Assembly: GCA_042701975.1 (NCBI GenBank)
Contig: CP170561.1
Span: forward strand, 4,526,001 to 4,590,000
Direction: 5' to 3'
DNA from: JAFALK01 sp042701975
GTDB lineage: Bacteria; Pseudomonadota; Gammaproteobacteria; Burkholderiales; Burkholderiaceae_C
DNA length: 64,000 nucleotides
Positions within the stretch are counted from its first letter, which is position 1. Every line of letters begins with the position of its first letter. The position numbers were made by a program, and so were the translations under genes. This document shows, piece after piece, positions 8,365 to 15,630 of the stretch. A model generated the notes under the pieces. That model was not told the origin of the DNA. It saw only the letters and a program-made list of their open reading frames with translations, and made no database searches.

Positions 8365-9129
8365 TCAGGTCCGCGTGATGGAAACGCCGCCGTCCACCAG
8401 CGAAGCCGTGCCCGTCACGAAGGACGAGTCGTCCGAGGCGAGGTACAGCACCGAGCGGGCCAGCTCTTCCGGCGTGGCCACGCGCTTGAGCGCGTGCAGG
8501 TTGGTCACGAAGGACTGCGACTCCGGCGTGTTGTTCGTGCTGCGGTACATGTCGGTATCGACCGCCCCGGGCAGCACGGCATTCACGCGGATGCCTTGCG
8601 GGCCGAACTCGGCCGCCAGCGCCTGCGTCAGGCCGATCAGGCCGGACTTGCTGGCTGCATAAGCGGCCAGACCCGGGAAGGCGAAGGTGTGGCCGACGAA
8701 GGTCGAGGTGAAGATGATCGAGCCGCCGCCCGTCTTCTGCATCTGCGCGATCTGGTGCTTGGCGCCAAGGAAGGAGCCGGTGAGGTTGATCGCCAGCGTG
8801 TCGGCCCAGCCGGCTTCCGAGACGCCCGTGCTCGGGCCGGCTTCGCCGATGGTGCCGGCGTTGTTGAAGGCGATGTCGAGGCGGCCGAAGCGGCTCACGG
8901 CCAGCTCGGCGGCCGCCTTGGCGTGCTCCTCGGAGCGCACGTCGCCGGCCAGGGCCACGGCCTGGCCGCCGGCGGCGCTGATTTCCGTGACGAGCGAATC
9001 GAGCTCCGAGGCACGGCGCGCCGTCACGACGACGCTGGCGCCTTCGGCGGCGAACAACAGGGCGGTGGCGCGGCCGATGCCGGAGCTGGCGCCGGTGACG
9101 AGAGCAACTTTTCCAGAAAGACGTCCCAT
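8365..9129 (-). CDS. Short-chain dehydrogenase/reductase (SDR)
   Basis: A 254-residue classical SDR: an NAD(P)-dependent oxidoreductase with an unknown substrate. It has the Rossmann motif GASSGIG (residues 13-19), the NNAG motif at 89-92, the catalytic Ser in STF near 142, Tyr157 and Lys161 in YAASK, and the C-terminal GTASLVDGG. The start MGRLSGKVALVTG has AAGGAAACC upstream. The residue after the second beta strand is Arg (TARRAS), which usually favours NADP. It is divergent from a LysR regulator across 112 bases holding several inverted repeats, so regulation by that LysR protein is likely. Confidence 0.9.
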   Translation of the reverse strand: MGRLSGKVALVTGASSGIGRATALLFAAEGASVVVTARRASELDSLVTEISAAGGQAVALAGDVRSEEHAKAAAELAVSRFGRLDIAFNNAGTIGEAGPSTGVSEAGWADTLAINLTGSFLGAKHQIAQMQKTGGGSIIFTSTFVGHTFAFPGLAAYAASKSGLIGLTQALAAEFGPQGIRVNAVLPGAVDTDMYRSTNNTPESQSFVTNLHALKRVATPEELARSVLYLASDDSSFVTGTASLVDGGVSITRT

Positions 9130-9187
9130 GATGGTTTCCTTGAAGTGGGGTTGAGAAGGGGATGACTTCAGTATGGAGAGCGAAGAC

Positions 9188-9238
9188 TGTTCGGGGTAGA
9201 TTGCAGATCTCGGATCTACTTTCCGGAAAGCCCGAACA
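9188..9238. promoter_or_regulatory. Candidate LysR operator region between SDR and lysR genes
   Basis: The 112-base divergent region holds three inverted repeats packed together. TGTTCGGG (9188-9195) pairs with CCCGAACA (9231-9238); GTAGAT (9196-9201) pairs with ATCTAC (9214-9219); and TTTCCGGAAA (9220-9229) is its own palindrome. LysR-type regulators normally bind dyads in exactly this position, at T-N11-A sites. The region carries both promoters, but I cannot assign -35/-10 boxes securely. Confidence 0.5.
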
Positions 9239-9241
9239 AAG

Positions 9242-10153
9242 ATGCTCAAGCTCGAGGGAATCGCCAGCTTTGTGGCCGTGGCGGAGGCTGGCTCGATCAG
9301 CGAGGCGGCGCGGCGCCTGCACCTGTCCAAGTCCGTCGTGAGCGAGCGACTGGCCGACATGGAAAGCAGCCTGGGCGCGCGGCTCCTGCACCGCACCACG
9401 CGCAGGATCAGCCTGACGGAGGACGGCGCCGCCTTCCTGGAGCGGGCCTCGCGCATCCTGCGGGAGATGCAGGAAGCCACGGCCGAGATCTCCGAGCGGC
9501 GCGGCACGCTCTCGGGGCCGCTGCGAATCTCCGCGCCGGTGACCTTCGGGCGCCGCCACCTCGGGCCGGCGCTCTGCCCCTTCCTGCTTGCTAACCCCGC
9601 AATCGAGCTGACACTGGATTTGGACGACCGCCGTGTCGACGTCTCGGCCGCAGGTTATGACGCCGTAATCCGCAACGGCACGATCGAGGACTCCCGCCTG
9701 GTGGCATGGACGCTGGCGCCGAGCCGGCGCGTGCTGGTCGCCTCGCCGGCCTATCTGGACAGGCACGGCGTGCCCAAGGACGTGGAAGCCCTGCGCGCGC
9801 ACCGCGGCATCTTCTATGTGAACCGCGGCGTGGCGGACTGGCAGTTCGCCGGCAATGCGGGCATGCAGAGCGTGCGGGGCAAGGTCGCCCTGCGCACCAA
9901 CAACGGCGACATGATGCTGGACGCCGCGCTGGCCGGCATCGGCATCGCGCTGCTGCCGAGCTTCATCGCCGGCGAGGCGATCGGACGCGGCGATCTGGTG
10001 CCCCTCGACGTGGGCGCGCAGGCGGCCGAGGAGTTCATCTACGTGGCGCACCCGGAAGGTCGCCATGCCTCGGTCAAGCTGCGCGCGATGACCGAGGCCT
10101 TGCGCGAGGCGATCGGCTCGCCGCCCTATTGGGATGCGTGGCAGACCGGTTGA
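9242..10153 (+). CDS. LysR-family transcriptional regulator
   Basis: A 303-residue LTTR. The N-terminal winged helix-turn-helix covers residues about 4-62 (SISEAARRLHLSKSVVSERLADME), followed by the linker helix and a two-lobed effector-binding domain (about 90-295) of the AaeR/CrgA-like subgroup, with GPLRISAPVTFGRRHLGP and DAVIRNGTIEDSRLVA. It is divergent from the SDR gene, the usual arrangement for a regulator and its target. The effector is unknown. Like most LTTRs it would act as a tetramer and repress its own gene. Confidence 0.92.
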   Translation: MLKLEGIASFVAVAEAGSISEAARRLHLSKSVVSERLADMESSLGARLLHRTTRRISLTEDGAAFLERASRILREMQEATAEISERRGTLSGPLRISAPVTFGRRHLGPALCPFLLANPAIELTLDLDDRRVDVSAAGYDAVIRNGTIEDSRLVAWTLAPSRRVLVASPAYLDRHGVPKDVEALRAHRGIFYVNRGVADWQFAGNAGMQSVRGKVALRTNNGDMMLDAALAGIGIALLPSFIAGEAIGRGDLVPLDVGAQAAEEFIYVAHPEGRHASVKLRAMTEALREAIGSPPYWDAWQTG

Positions 10154-10521
10154 TTCGCCGTCTTTGCGGCTCTTCTAGCCGGCCTTTACCGACCTCCTGC
10201 AACAAGGCCTCATCGACACCCGCAGCCCAGAGCGCGAACAAGACAAGCGGGGTTGCCATGGCCAGCGTCCACAACGCGAACGCCAGTGCAATCAGGCTCC
10301 AGCCGTCCGACGACCGCCAGCCGGTTGCGCGGCACCGCTGCCAGCACGGCCAGCAAGGGCGCCGCTCCCAGGAAGACTTGCGACAACACGGCTGCATGGG
10401 TCTGCGACGGACGCCATGCGATGGCCAGCGCGTGCGCGGCGAGGTAGGCCAGCGGCGTCCACGCCACGCGAAGAGAATTCAGCAGATTTCTCGAAGGACG
10501 CATGCGCTCGCAGTGGAGCAC
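10074..10521 (-). pseudogene. Probable frameshifted small membrane protein gene, unrecognised
   Basis: Two overlapping frames on the minus strand join into one plausible hydrophobic protein if one base is skipped near 10305. The first frame (from 10521 or 10503, MRPSRNLLNSLRVAWTPLAY) gives two helices and ends in NRLAVVG; the second continues as WSLIALAFALWTLAM then ATPLVLFALWAAG. Read as is, each frame turns into low-quality sequence past the junction. The family is not recognised. The second frame also runs about 80 bases into the 3' end of the lysR gene before its stop, which is unusual for an intact gene. The remaining stretch from 10522 to 10605 holds only a weak hairpin. Confidence 0.35.
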
Positions 10522-10573
10522 CCTTCTCCTCGCCTCTCCTTGGGGGCGACAAGCTGAAGCTAAAAGACGGGAC

Positions 10574-10592
10574 TCTCGACTCGAACGCGAGA
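10574..10592 (-). terminator. Weak hairpin after the receiver-domain reading frame
   Basis: TCTCG (10574-10578) pairs with CGAGA (10588-10592). On the minus strand it is followed by GTCCCGTCTTTTAG. The stem is only five base pairs, so this is a weak candidate for ending the two-component operon. Confidence 0.3.
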
Positions 10593-10605
10593 CGAATTGG
10601 GCATT

Positions 10606-11022
10606 TCAGACTGGCGGCCCGCCAGGCAAGCCGTCATCTGCGGTCGGCCCGATCCATTGCAGACCCAGCTGCTCTCCGATGTGCGCGCGCAGCGCCTCCA
10701 GGGACACCGGCTTTGCCAGGAACACGTTGACGCCGGCTCGCAGGCAAACAGCACGGTGCTCCGCGCTGGCCGAGGCCGAGACCGCAATCACCGGCACGTC
10801 GCGCAGTTCCGTGTCCTCGCGCAGTTGGCGCGTGGCCTCCTGGCCATCCGCCAAGGGCATCACGTTGTCCATGAGGATCAGGTCCGGCCTGAAGCTCCTG
10901 GCGGCCGCCAGCAGCTCGCTCCCGTCGTTGGCCTGCGCCACCTCGAATCCGGCGTTGATCAGGAAGTCGCACATCAGCGCGCGGTTCGTCGCCACATCGT
11001 CCACGACCAGCAGCCGCCGCAC
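10606..11022 (-). CDS. Receiver (REC) domain, displaced C-terminal part of the hybrid kinase
   Basis: This frame encodes a complete CheY-like receiver: acidic pair DD at residues 8-9 (LLVVDDVATNRALM), phosphoacceptor Asp52 in LILMDNVMP, Ser/Thr at VIAVSAS and Lys in FLAKPVS. It can start at a GTG at 11022. The same frame is open further upstream to about 11092 and there reads TTRKAPGVWRYHGPVRRLLV, the typical linker joining a kinase core to its receiver in hybrid kinases. It was therefore very probably the C-terminus of the adjacent kinase, separated by one extra base in the five-C run at 11091-11095. If that base is an assembly error, this is not a separate gene. Confidence 0.75.
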   Translation of the reverse strand: MRRLLVVDDVATNRALMCDFLINAGFEVAQANDGSELLAAARSFRPDLILMDNVMPLADGQEATRQLREDTELRDVPVIAVSASASAEHRAVCLRAGVNVFLAKPVSLEALRAHIGEQLGLQWIGPTADDGLPGGPPV

Positions 11023-12439
11023 AGGGCCGTGGTAGCGCCAGACGCCGGGGGCTTTCCGAGTCGTGGCTTCCTCCGGTTGCGCCAGCAGCAGGGGGCAGTT
11101 CCACGCTGAACCGCGTGCCGCGCCCGAACTCGCTGCTCACCTGCATCTGCCCTCCCATTTCCGTCACCAGTGCGCGGGTGATCGCGAGGCCCAGCCCAGT
11201 GCCGCCATTGCGGCGCTGCACGTCGCCCACCTGCTCGAAGGGCTTGAAGATGCGCTCCAGGTCGTCGGGGCGCATGCCGACGCCGGTGTCCTCGACATCC
11301 AGGCGCAGCAGCACCTGCACCGGCCCGTTCGGCTCGGCAAAGGCGCTCAACGTGACCCGGCCCTTGTCGGTGAACTTGATCGCGTTGCCCAGCAAGTTGA
11401 GCAGCACCTGGCGCAGTCGACGATCGTCGGCCAACAGAGTCTCAGGCAGGCCCGGTGCGGCATCGAACTCCAAGGCCAGATGCTTCTCGTCGGCCTTCAC
11501 CCGAATGAGGTGCACCACCGACTGCAGGAGGGCCAGGAGGTTGACCGGCGTCGGGTTCAGCTCGGTGTGGCCGGCCTCGATGCGCGCCAGATCGAGGATG
11601 TCGTTGATCAGTGCCAGCAGGTGTTCCCCGCTCTGGTGGATGGTGTTCAGGCCACGCTCCTGCCGCGCGCTCAGGCCGCCCTCCATGGTCAGCAGTTGTG
11701 CGTAGCCAAGGACGGCATTCAGCGGCGTACGCAGCTCGTGGCTGATGCTGGCCAGAAACTGGCTCTTCGCGCGGTTGGCCGCCTCGGCGGCATGCCGGGC
11801 CGCACGCTCGGTCTGCACCATGCCGCGATCCAGTTCGGCCGAAGCCGCACAGGCGCGATCCTGCGTGTCCAGCTTCGACAGGATGCTCTCCACCTGGCTT
11901 TCGACCTTCTCTTCGCTCAGAGCCAGCGCTCTGGCGATGTCGGGGTAGGCATCGCCCTGCGCAATGAATCGCAGGAGGCTGATCTCCGCAGGCGTGAGGG
12001 CCTCGTCCGTGGCCTGCTCGGCCAGTTCGAACGACGCTTCAGAGGGCAGCGTCTCGCGGCCGGCGTGCACGGTGCGGATGGCGTCCAGCAGCTCCTTGTG
12101 CAGCGCGTTCTTCAGCAGGTAGCCGTGGGCGCCGGCCTGCAAGGCGCGCTGCGCCTGCGTGTCGCCGACGTAGGTGGTCAGCACGATGATTCGCGCGTCC
12201 GGGAACTCGGCGCGGATCGCGCCGATCGCGTCCAGCCCGCCCATTCCAGGCATCTGCAGATCCATCAGCGTGACGTCCGGCCGGTGCGCGCGGAACTGCT
12301 GGATCGCCTCGCGTCCGTTCGATGCCTCTGCCACGAGGACCATGTCCGGCTCCACGGAAAGCAGCGTAGCAATGCCCTGCCGCACGATCGGGTGATCGTC
12401 TACACAGAGAACCTGGATGCGGGTCAGATCTTCCGTCAT
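10634..12439 (-). CDS. NarL-type response regulator fused to a histidine kinase; frame broken before its receiver domain
   Basis: As read, 601 residues, of which about 1-449 are meaningful. Residues 5-120 are a receiver (DD at 14-15, Asp60 in LMDLQMPG, Lys110). Residues about 148-200 are a LuxR-type helix-turn-helix with altered recognition-helix residues. Residues 211-290 are a HisKA dimerisation domain (His234 in SISHELRTPLN) and about 335-449 an HATPase_c domain (NLLGNAIKF, DTGVGM, GGTGLGL). After VELPP the frame turns into Arg/Ala-rich nonsense; shifting by one base at 11091-11095 restores a linker and a second receiver ending at 10606. It lies 41 bases after the sensor kinase gene on the same strand, so Asp60 is the likely target of that sensor. 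Confidence 0.8.
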   Translation of the reverse strand: MTEDLTRIQVLCVDDHPIVRQGIATLLSVEPDMVLVAEASNGREAIQQFRAHRPDVTLMDLQMPGMGGLDAIGAIRAEFPDARIIVLTTYVGDTQAQRALQAGAHGYLLKNALHKELLDAIRTVHAGRETLPSEASFELAEQATDEALTPAEISLLRFIAQGDAYPDIARALALSEEKVESQVESILSKLDTQDRACAASAELDRGMVQTERAARHAAEAANRAKSQFLASISHELRTPLNAVLGYAQLLTMEGGLSARQERGLNTIHQSGEHLLALINDILDLARIEAGHTELNPTPVNLLALLQSVVHLIRVKADEKHLALEFDAAPGLPETLLADDRRLRQVLLNLLGNAIKFTDKGRVTLSAFAEPNGPVQVLLRLDVEDTGVGMRPDDLERIFKPFEQVGDVQRRNGGTGLGLAITRALVTEMGGQMQVSSEFGRGTRFSVELPPAAGATGGSHDSESPRRLALPRPCAAAAGRGRCGDEPRADVRLPDQRRIRGGAGQRRERAAGGRQELQAGPDPHGQRDALGGWPGGHAPTARGHGTARRAGDCGLGLGQRGAPCCLPASRRQRVPGKAGVPGGAARAHRRAAGSAMDRADRR

Positions 12440-12480
12440 TCGCCGGTCTCGCTGGATGCGAAATTCTTGTAGAGCAGCCC

Positions 12481-15400
12481 CTATCGGGCCGATGAGGCTC
12501 TACTGTACGCCCGCCCTGCGGGAACACTGAAGTCCACTTCCGTGCCCGCGTTCCTGACGCTGCGGACGGTGAGCTTGCCGCCGACAAGCTCTGCGCGCTC
12601 GTGCATGCCGCTCAAGCCGAAGTGTCCCTCCCTCCCCCCGGTGCGCAGCAGCTCCGGGTCGATTCCCTTGCCGTCGTCACGCACCCGCACACGCAGCCAC
12701 TGCGCTTCGTAGCGGATCAAGACTTCAATCTGCTTCGCGTCGGCGTGGTGAATCGCATTGCGCAGCGCTTCACCAGCGATGCGGAAGGTCTCGTCGCGCA
12801 CGATCGGGTGCAGCGCCTGAGGCGTGCCCTGCGCTTCGACGCGGGCCACGATCTCCTGGCCGTTCTCGTTCGCGAGATCCTCGGCGAGTGCCCGCAGGGC
12901 CTCCGCGAGGTCATTCGCCTCCAGGCCCGGGGTCCGCAGACCTTGCACGGCGTCACGGCCTTCCGTGATCGCCTCGGCCACCTGGTCGATCGCGCGCGCC
13001 AGGATCTGTTTCGATTCGCGCGGACGATCGGGCAGGAGGTTGAACGCGGCCTGGAACTGCAGCAGCAGGCCGTGAAAGCGCTGCAGCAAGGTGTCGTGCA
13101 GGTCGCGCGCAATGCGCGTGCGCTCGGAGACGCGGGCCTCCAGCGCGGCATCGAACTGCTGATGCAGCCGCCGGATGCGCATGTGCAAGCGAAGCTGGAA
13201 TGCGCTCCATGCCAGACCAGTGAGCAAGACGATGCACGCAACGCGAAACCAGGTCGTTTGGTAGAACGCCGGCAGGATCGAGAAATCGAGCTGCGCGCCT
13301 TCCTCGTTCCACACGCCGCTGTTGTTGGAGGCCTTCACGCGGAAGCGATAGTTTCCAGGTGGCAGATTCGTATAGGCGGCTTGACGTCTGTCCACGGCTT
13401 CCTGCCAATCGCTGTCATGCCCTTCCAGTCGATAGCGAAAGCGCATGCTCTTCGGATCGACGAGGCTCAGCGCTGCAAACTCAACCGTGAGGTCGCGGAC
13501 CAGCGCCGGCAGGCGCAGGCCGTTCTCGACCACATAGGGCTTCTGATCGGCGACGAGGGCCTCGATGTGGACCGGCGGGGGCAGCGGGTTGAAGGCCAGA
13601 TGAACGGGATCGATCACGTGGACGTCCGCGCCCGACACGAACCAGAACTTGCCATCCGGGCCTTTCGCCACGGGCGGATTGAAGTACGCCGGTGTCAGGG
13701 ACAAAAGCGGAACGCCATCCGCTGCACTCCACAGCTTCGGGGTCACGCGGCGGCCAGGGTCGGCGATCCAGGCAGCGAGGTCGTCGCGCATGATGCGCAC
13801 GAGGCCGCAGGCGGTATACATCCACAGCGACCCGTTGTCGTCCAGGGTCGACCAGTGGATCGTGTTGCAGGGCAGGCCATTGGCGACCGTGAGCGTCGTG
13901 ACACGGCCCTCCTTGATCCGGCTGAGGCCGCCATCTTCGGTGGCCGCCCACACCGCGCCTTCGGCATCCAGCCGGAGGCTGGCGACGTGGCCCGCGCCCA
14001 GCCCTTGTGCAGGTGTGTAGGTCGCCTCGACCTTCCCGTCCTTGTAGAACAGCACCCCGCCGTCCAGCCAGAAGGACAGCCAGACACCGCCCCGGTCGGC
14101 CACGATGACCTTGGCCTGCTGGCGACGACCGAGCGCAGCCCATCGAACGCTCTCGACAACCCGCCCCCCGTTCAGTCGTGCAAGGCCTTCATTGCCGGAC
14201 AGCCAGAGGTTGCCCGACGCGTCGCCCGTCATCGAGTAGACCTCGGTGCCAGGCATCCCACTGACTGCGACGAAGCGATCGTTCGCGAAATAGACAAGGC
14301 CCCCGGCCGTGCTCGCCCAGAGCCGCCCGTTGTTGTCCTGATAGAGGGACTGCACCCTCGAATCCGGCAGCCCTTTGCTTTCCTTGTAGACCGTGGATTT
14401 CCCGTCTTTCCAGCGCGCCAGTCCATCGTCCGTTGCCACCCAGATGCTGCCGTCTGTGGTGGCCAGCACGGACTTGGTGACCTCATTGGGCAGGCCTTGC
14501 TGTACTGAAAGGCTGGTGACCGGGAGCTTGCGGAATCGATCCAGGCCTTTCTCGCTGCCGAACCAGATGTTGCCCTCTCGGTCTTGGAACAGGCTGCAGG
14601 CGATGTTGCCCGAGAGGCCCTCTGCACGCGTGAACGTGTCCGCCTGGCCGTCTTTCAAATGAATGATGCCGTGGCCTTCGGTGCCGATCCACAGACCGCC
14701 ATCCCGGTCGCGCAGCAGCTTGTTCGCCTTGGCATCACGCCCGGGCACCCATTCAGCGGGCTTGGCGGCAGCTTGGATCGGAAAGGGGATGAGCTTGTCG
14801 CCCGCCACCTGCTTGAGCCCCGCGCCCCGCGTGCCGATCAGGATCTGGCCATCGACGGTCGTGCTCAGGTCGCCCACTCGCATGCCGGAGGTGGCGAAAC
14901 GCTGGGGCGCCCCGGGCTTCCATCGCCAGACGCCGGACTCTGCCCCCACCCACAGGCTTCCGGTGCCGTCCTCGCCCAGGCTCCAGACGAACGCGCCGAA
15001 GCCGCCCTCGGGCGCCGTGCACTGCGCCTCTTGTCCTGCGCGAACGGAGCACAGCCGCCCCCGTTCCGCCAAAAGGCCGGCCCAGATGGTTCCTTCACGG
15101 TCCTCGTGCAGCGACGACACGAACGCGTTATCGGTCTGCGAATAGCGGGTGAGCTCGGCGCCATTCCAGCTCACAAGACCACTGAACGTGCCGATCCAAA
15201 GCGTGCCGTCGCGCGATACCAGCAAGCTGTAGGGACTGCCCGGCAGCGCCTGGCCCTTCGGCGGTTGCCAGGGCACGAAGCGAAGACCGTCGAAGCGGAA
15301 CAGTCCGAACGATCCGGCAATCCACAGGTAGCCGTCCGGTGTCTGCGCCATCGCGAAGACCAGGCCCAGCAAGACCCCATCACGGGCCGTCCACGAGGTG

Positions 15401-15528
15401 TGCGCGTACTGGGCGATCTGCAGCGGCGGATCGAGCGCCAGGGCGGGAGGCGACGACGCGAACAGCACACAAGCCAGCAGCAGACTGGGAACGAGGCGTT
15501 TTCGGGCCGGGCCTTCCTGATGGTTCAC
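12481..15528 (-). CDS. Sensor histidine kinase with beta-propeller (Reg_prop), Y_Y_Y and HisKA_3 domains
   Basis: A 1015-residue membrane sensor starting at GTG 15528 with AAAGGAC upstream. Residues 1-31 are a signal peptide. The periplasmic part to about residue 640 consists of repeated propeller strands of the form G-x-[LI]-W-[IV]-G/A, such as DGTLWIGTFSGLVSW and EGNIWFGSEKGLDRF. A Y_Y_Y domain follows (YRFRVKASNNSGVW), then one membrane helix (about 766-786), a HisKA_3 domain with the phosphorylated His near residue 808 (RIARDLHDTLLQ) and an HATPase_c domain (DDGKGID, GHFGLSGM). The layout resembles hybrid two-component sensors of polysaccharide or environmental ligands, but here with no receiver. 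HisKA_3 kinases pair with NarL-type regulators, and one is encoded directly downstream. Confidence 0.9.
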   Translation of the reverse strand: MNHQEGPARKRLVPSLLLACVLFASSPPALALDPPLQIAQYAHTSWTARDGVLLGLVFAMAQTPDGYLWIAGSFGLFRFDGLRFVPWQPPKGQALPGSPYSLLVSRDGTLWIGTFSGLVSWNGAELTRYSQTDNAFVSSLHEDREGTIWAGLLAERGRLCSVRAGQEAQCTAPEGGFGAFVWSLGEDGTGSLWVGAESGVWRWKPGAPQRFATSGMRVGDLSTTVDGQILIGTRGAGLKQVAGDKLIPFPIQAAAKPAEWVPGRDAKANKLLRDRDGGLWIGTEGHGIIHLKDGQADTFTRAEGLSGNIACSLFQDREGNIWFGSEKGLDRFRKLPVTSLSVQQGLPNEVTKSVLATTDGSIWVATDDGLARWKDGKSTVYKESKGLPDSRVQSLYQDNNGRLWASTAGGLVYFANDRFVAVSGMPGTEVYSMTGDASGNLWLSGNEGLARLNGGRVVESVRWAALGRRQQAKVIVADRGGVWLSFWLDGGVLFYKDGKVEATYTPAQGLGAGHVASLRLDAEGAVWAATEDGGLSRIKEGRVTTLTVANGLPCNTIHWSTLDDNGSLWMYTACGLVRIMRDDLAAWIADPGRRVTPKLWSAADGVPLLSLTPAYFNPPVAKGPDGKFWFVSGADVHVIDPVHLAFNPLPPPVHIEALVADQKPYVVENGLRLPALVRDLTVEFAALSLVDPKSMRFRYRLEGHDSDWQEAVDRRQAAYTNLPPGNYRFRVKASNNSGVWNEEGAQLDFSILPAFYQTTWFRVACIVLLTGLAWSAFQLRLHMRIRRLHQQFDAALEARVSERTRIARDLHDTLLQRFHGLLLQFQAAFNLLPDRPRESKQILARAIDQVAEAITEGRDAVQGLRTPGLEANDLAEALRALAEDLANENGQEIVARVEAQGTPQALHPIVRDETFRIAGEALRNAIHHADAKQIEVLIRYEAQWLRVRVRDDGKGIDPELLRTGGREGHFGLSGMHERAELVGGKLTVRSVRNAGTEVDFSVPAGRAYSRASSAR

Positions 15529-15607
15529 CGAGAGTCCTTTCCCACTTGCGGCACGTCGTCAGCGTATCGCGAAAGGCTCGCTACCGGGAGGATTGGGTCG
15601 CCGGTCA

Positions 15608-15624
15608 AGACTCGACATGAGTCT
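15608..15624 (-). terminator. Short hairpin downstream of dnaB
   Basis: AGACTC (15608-15613) pairs with GAGTCT (15619-15624) around a five-base loop, just after the dnaB stop codon on the minus strand. No T-tract follows, so it is a weak terminator candidate at best. Confidence 0.25.
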
Positions 15625-15630
15625 GCAGGA

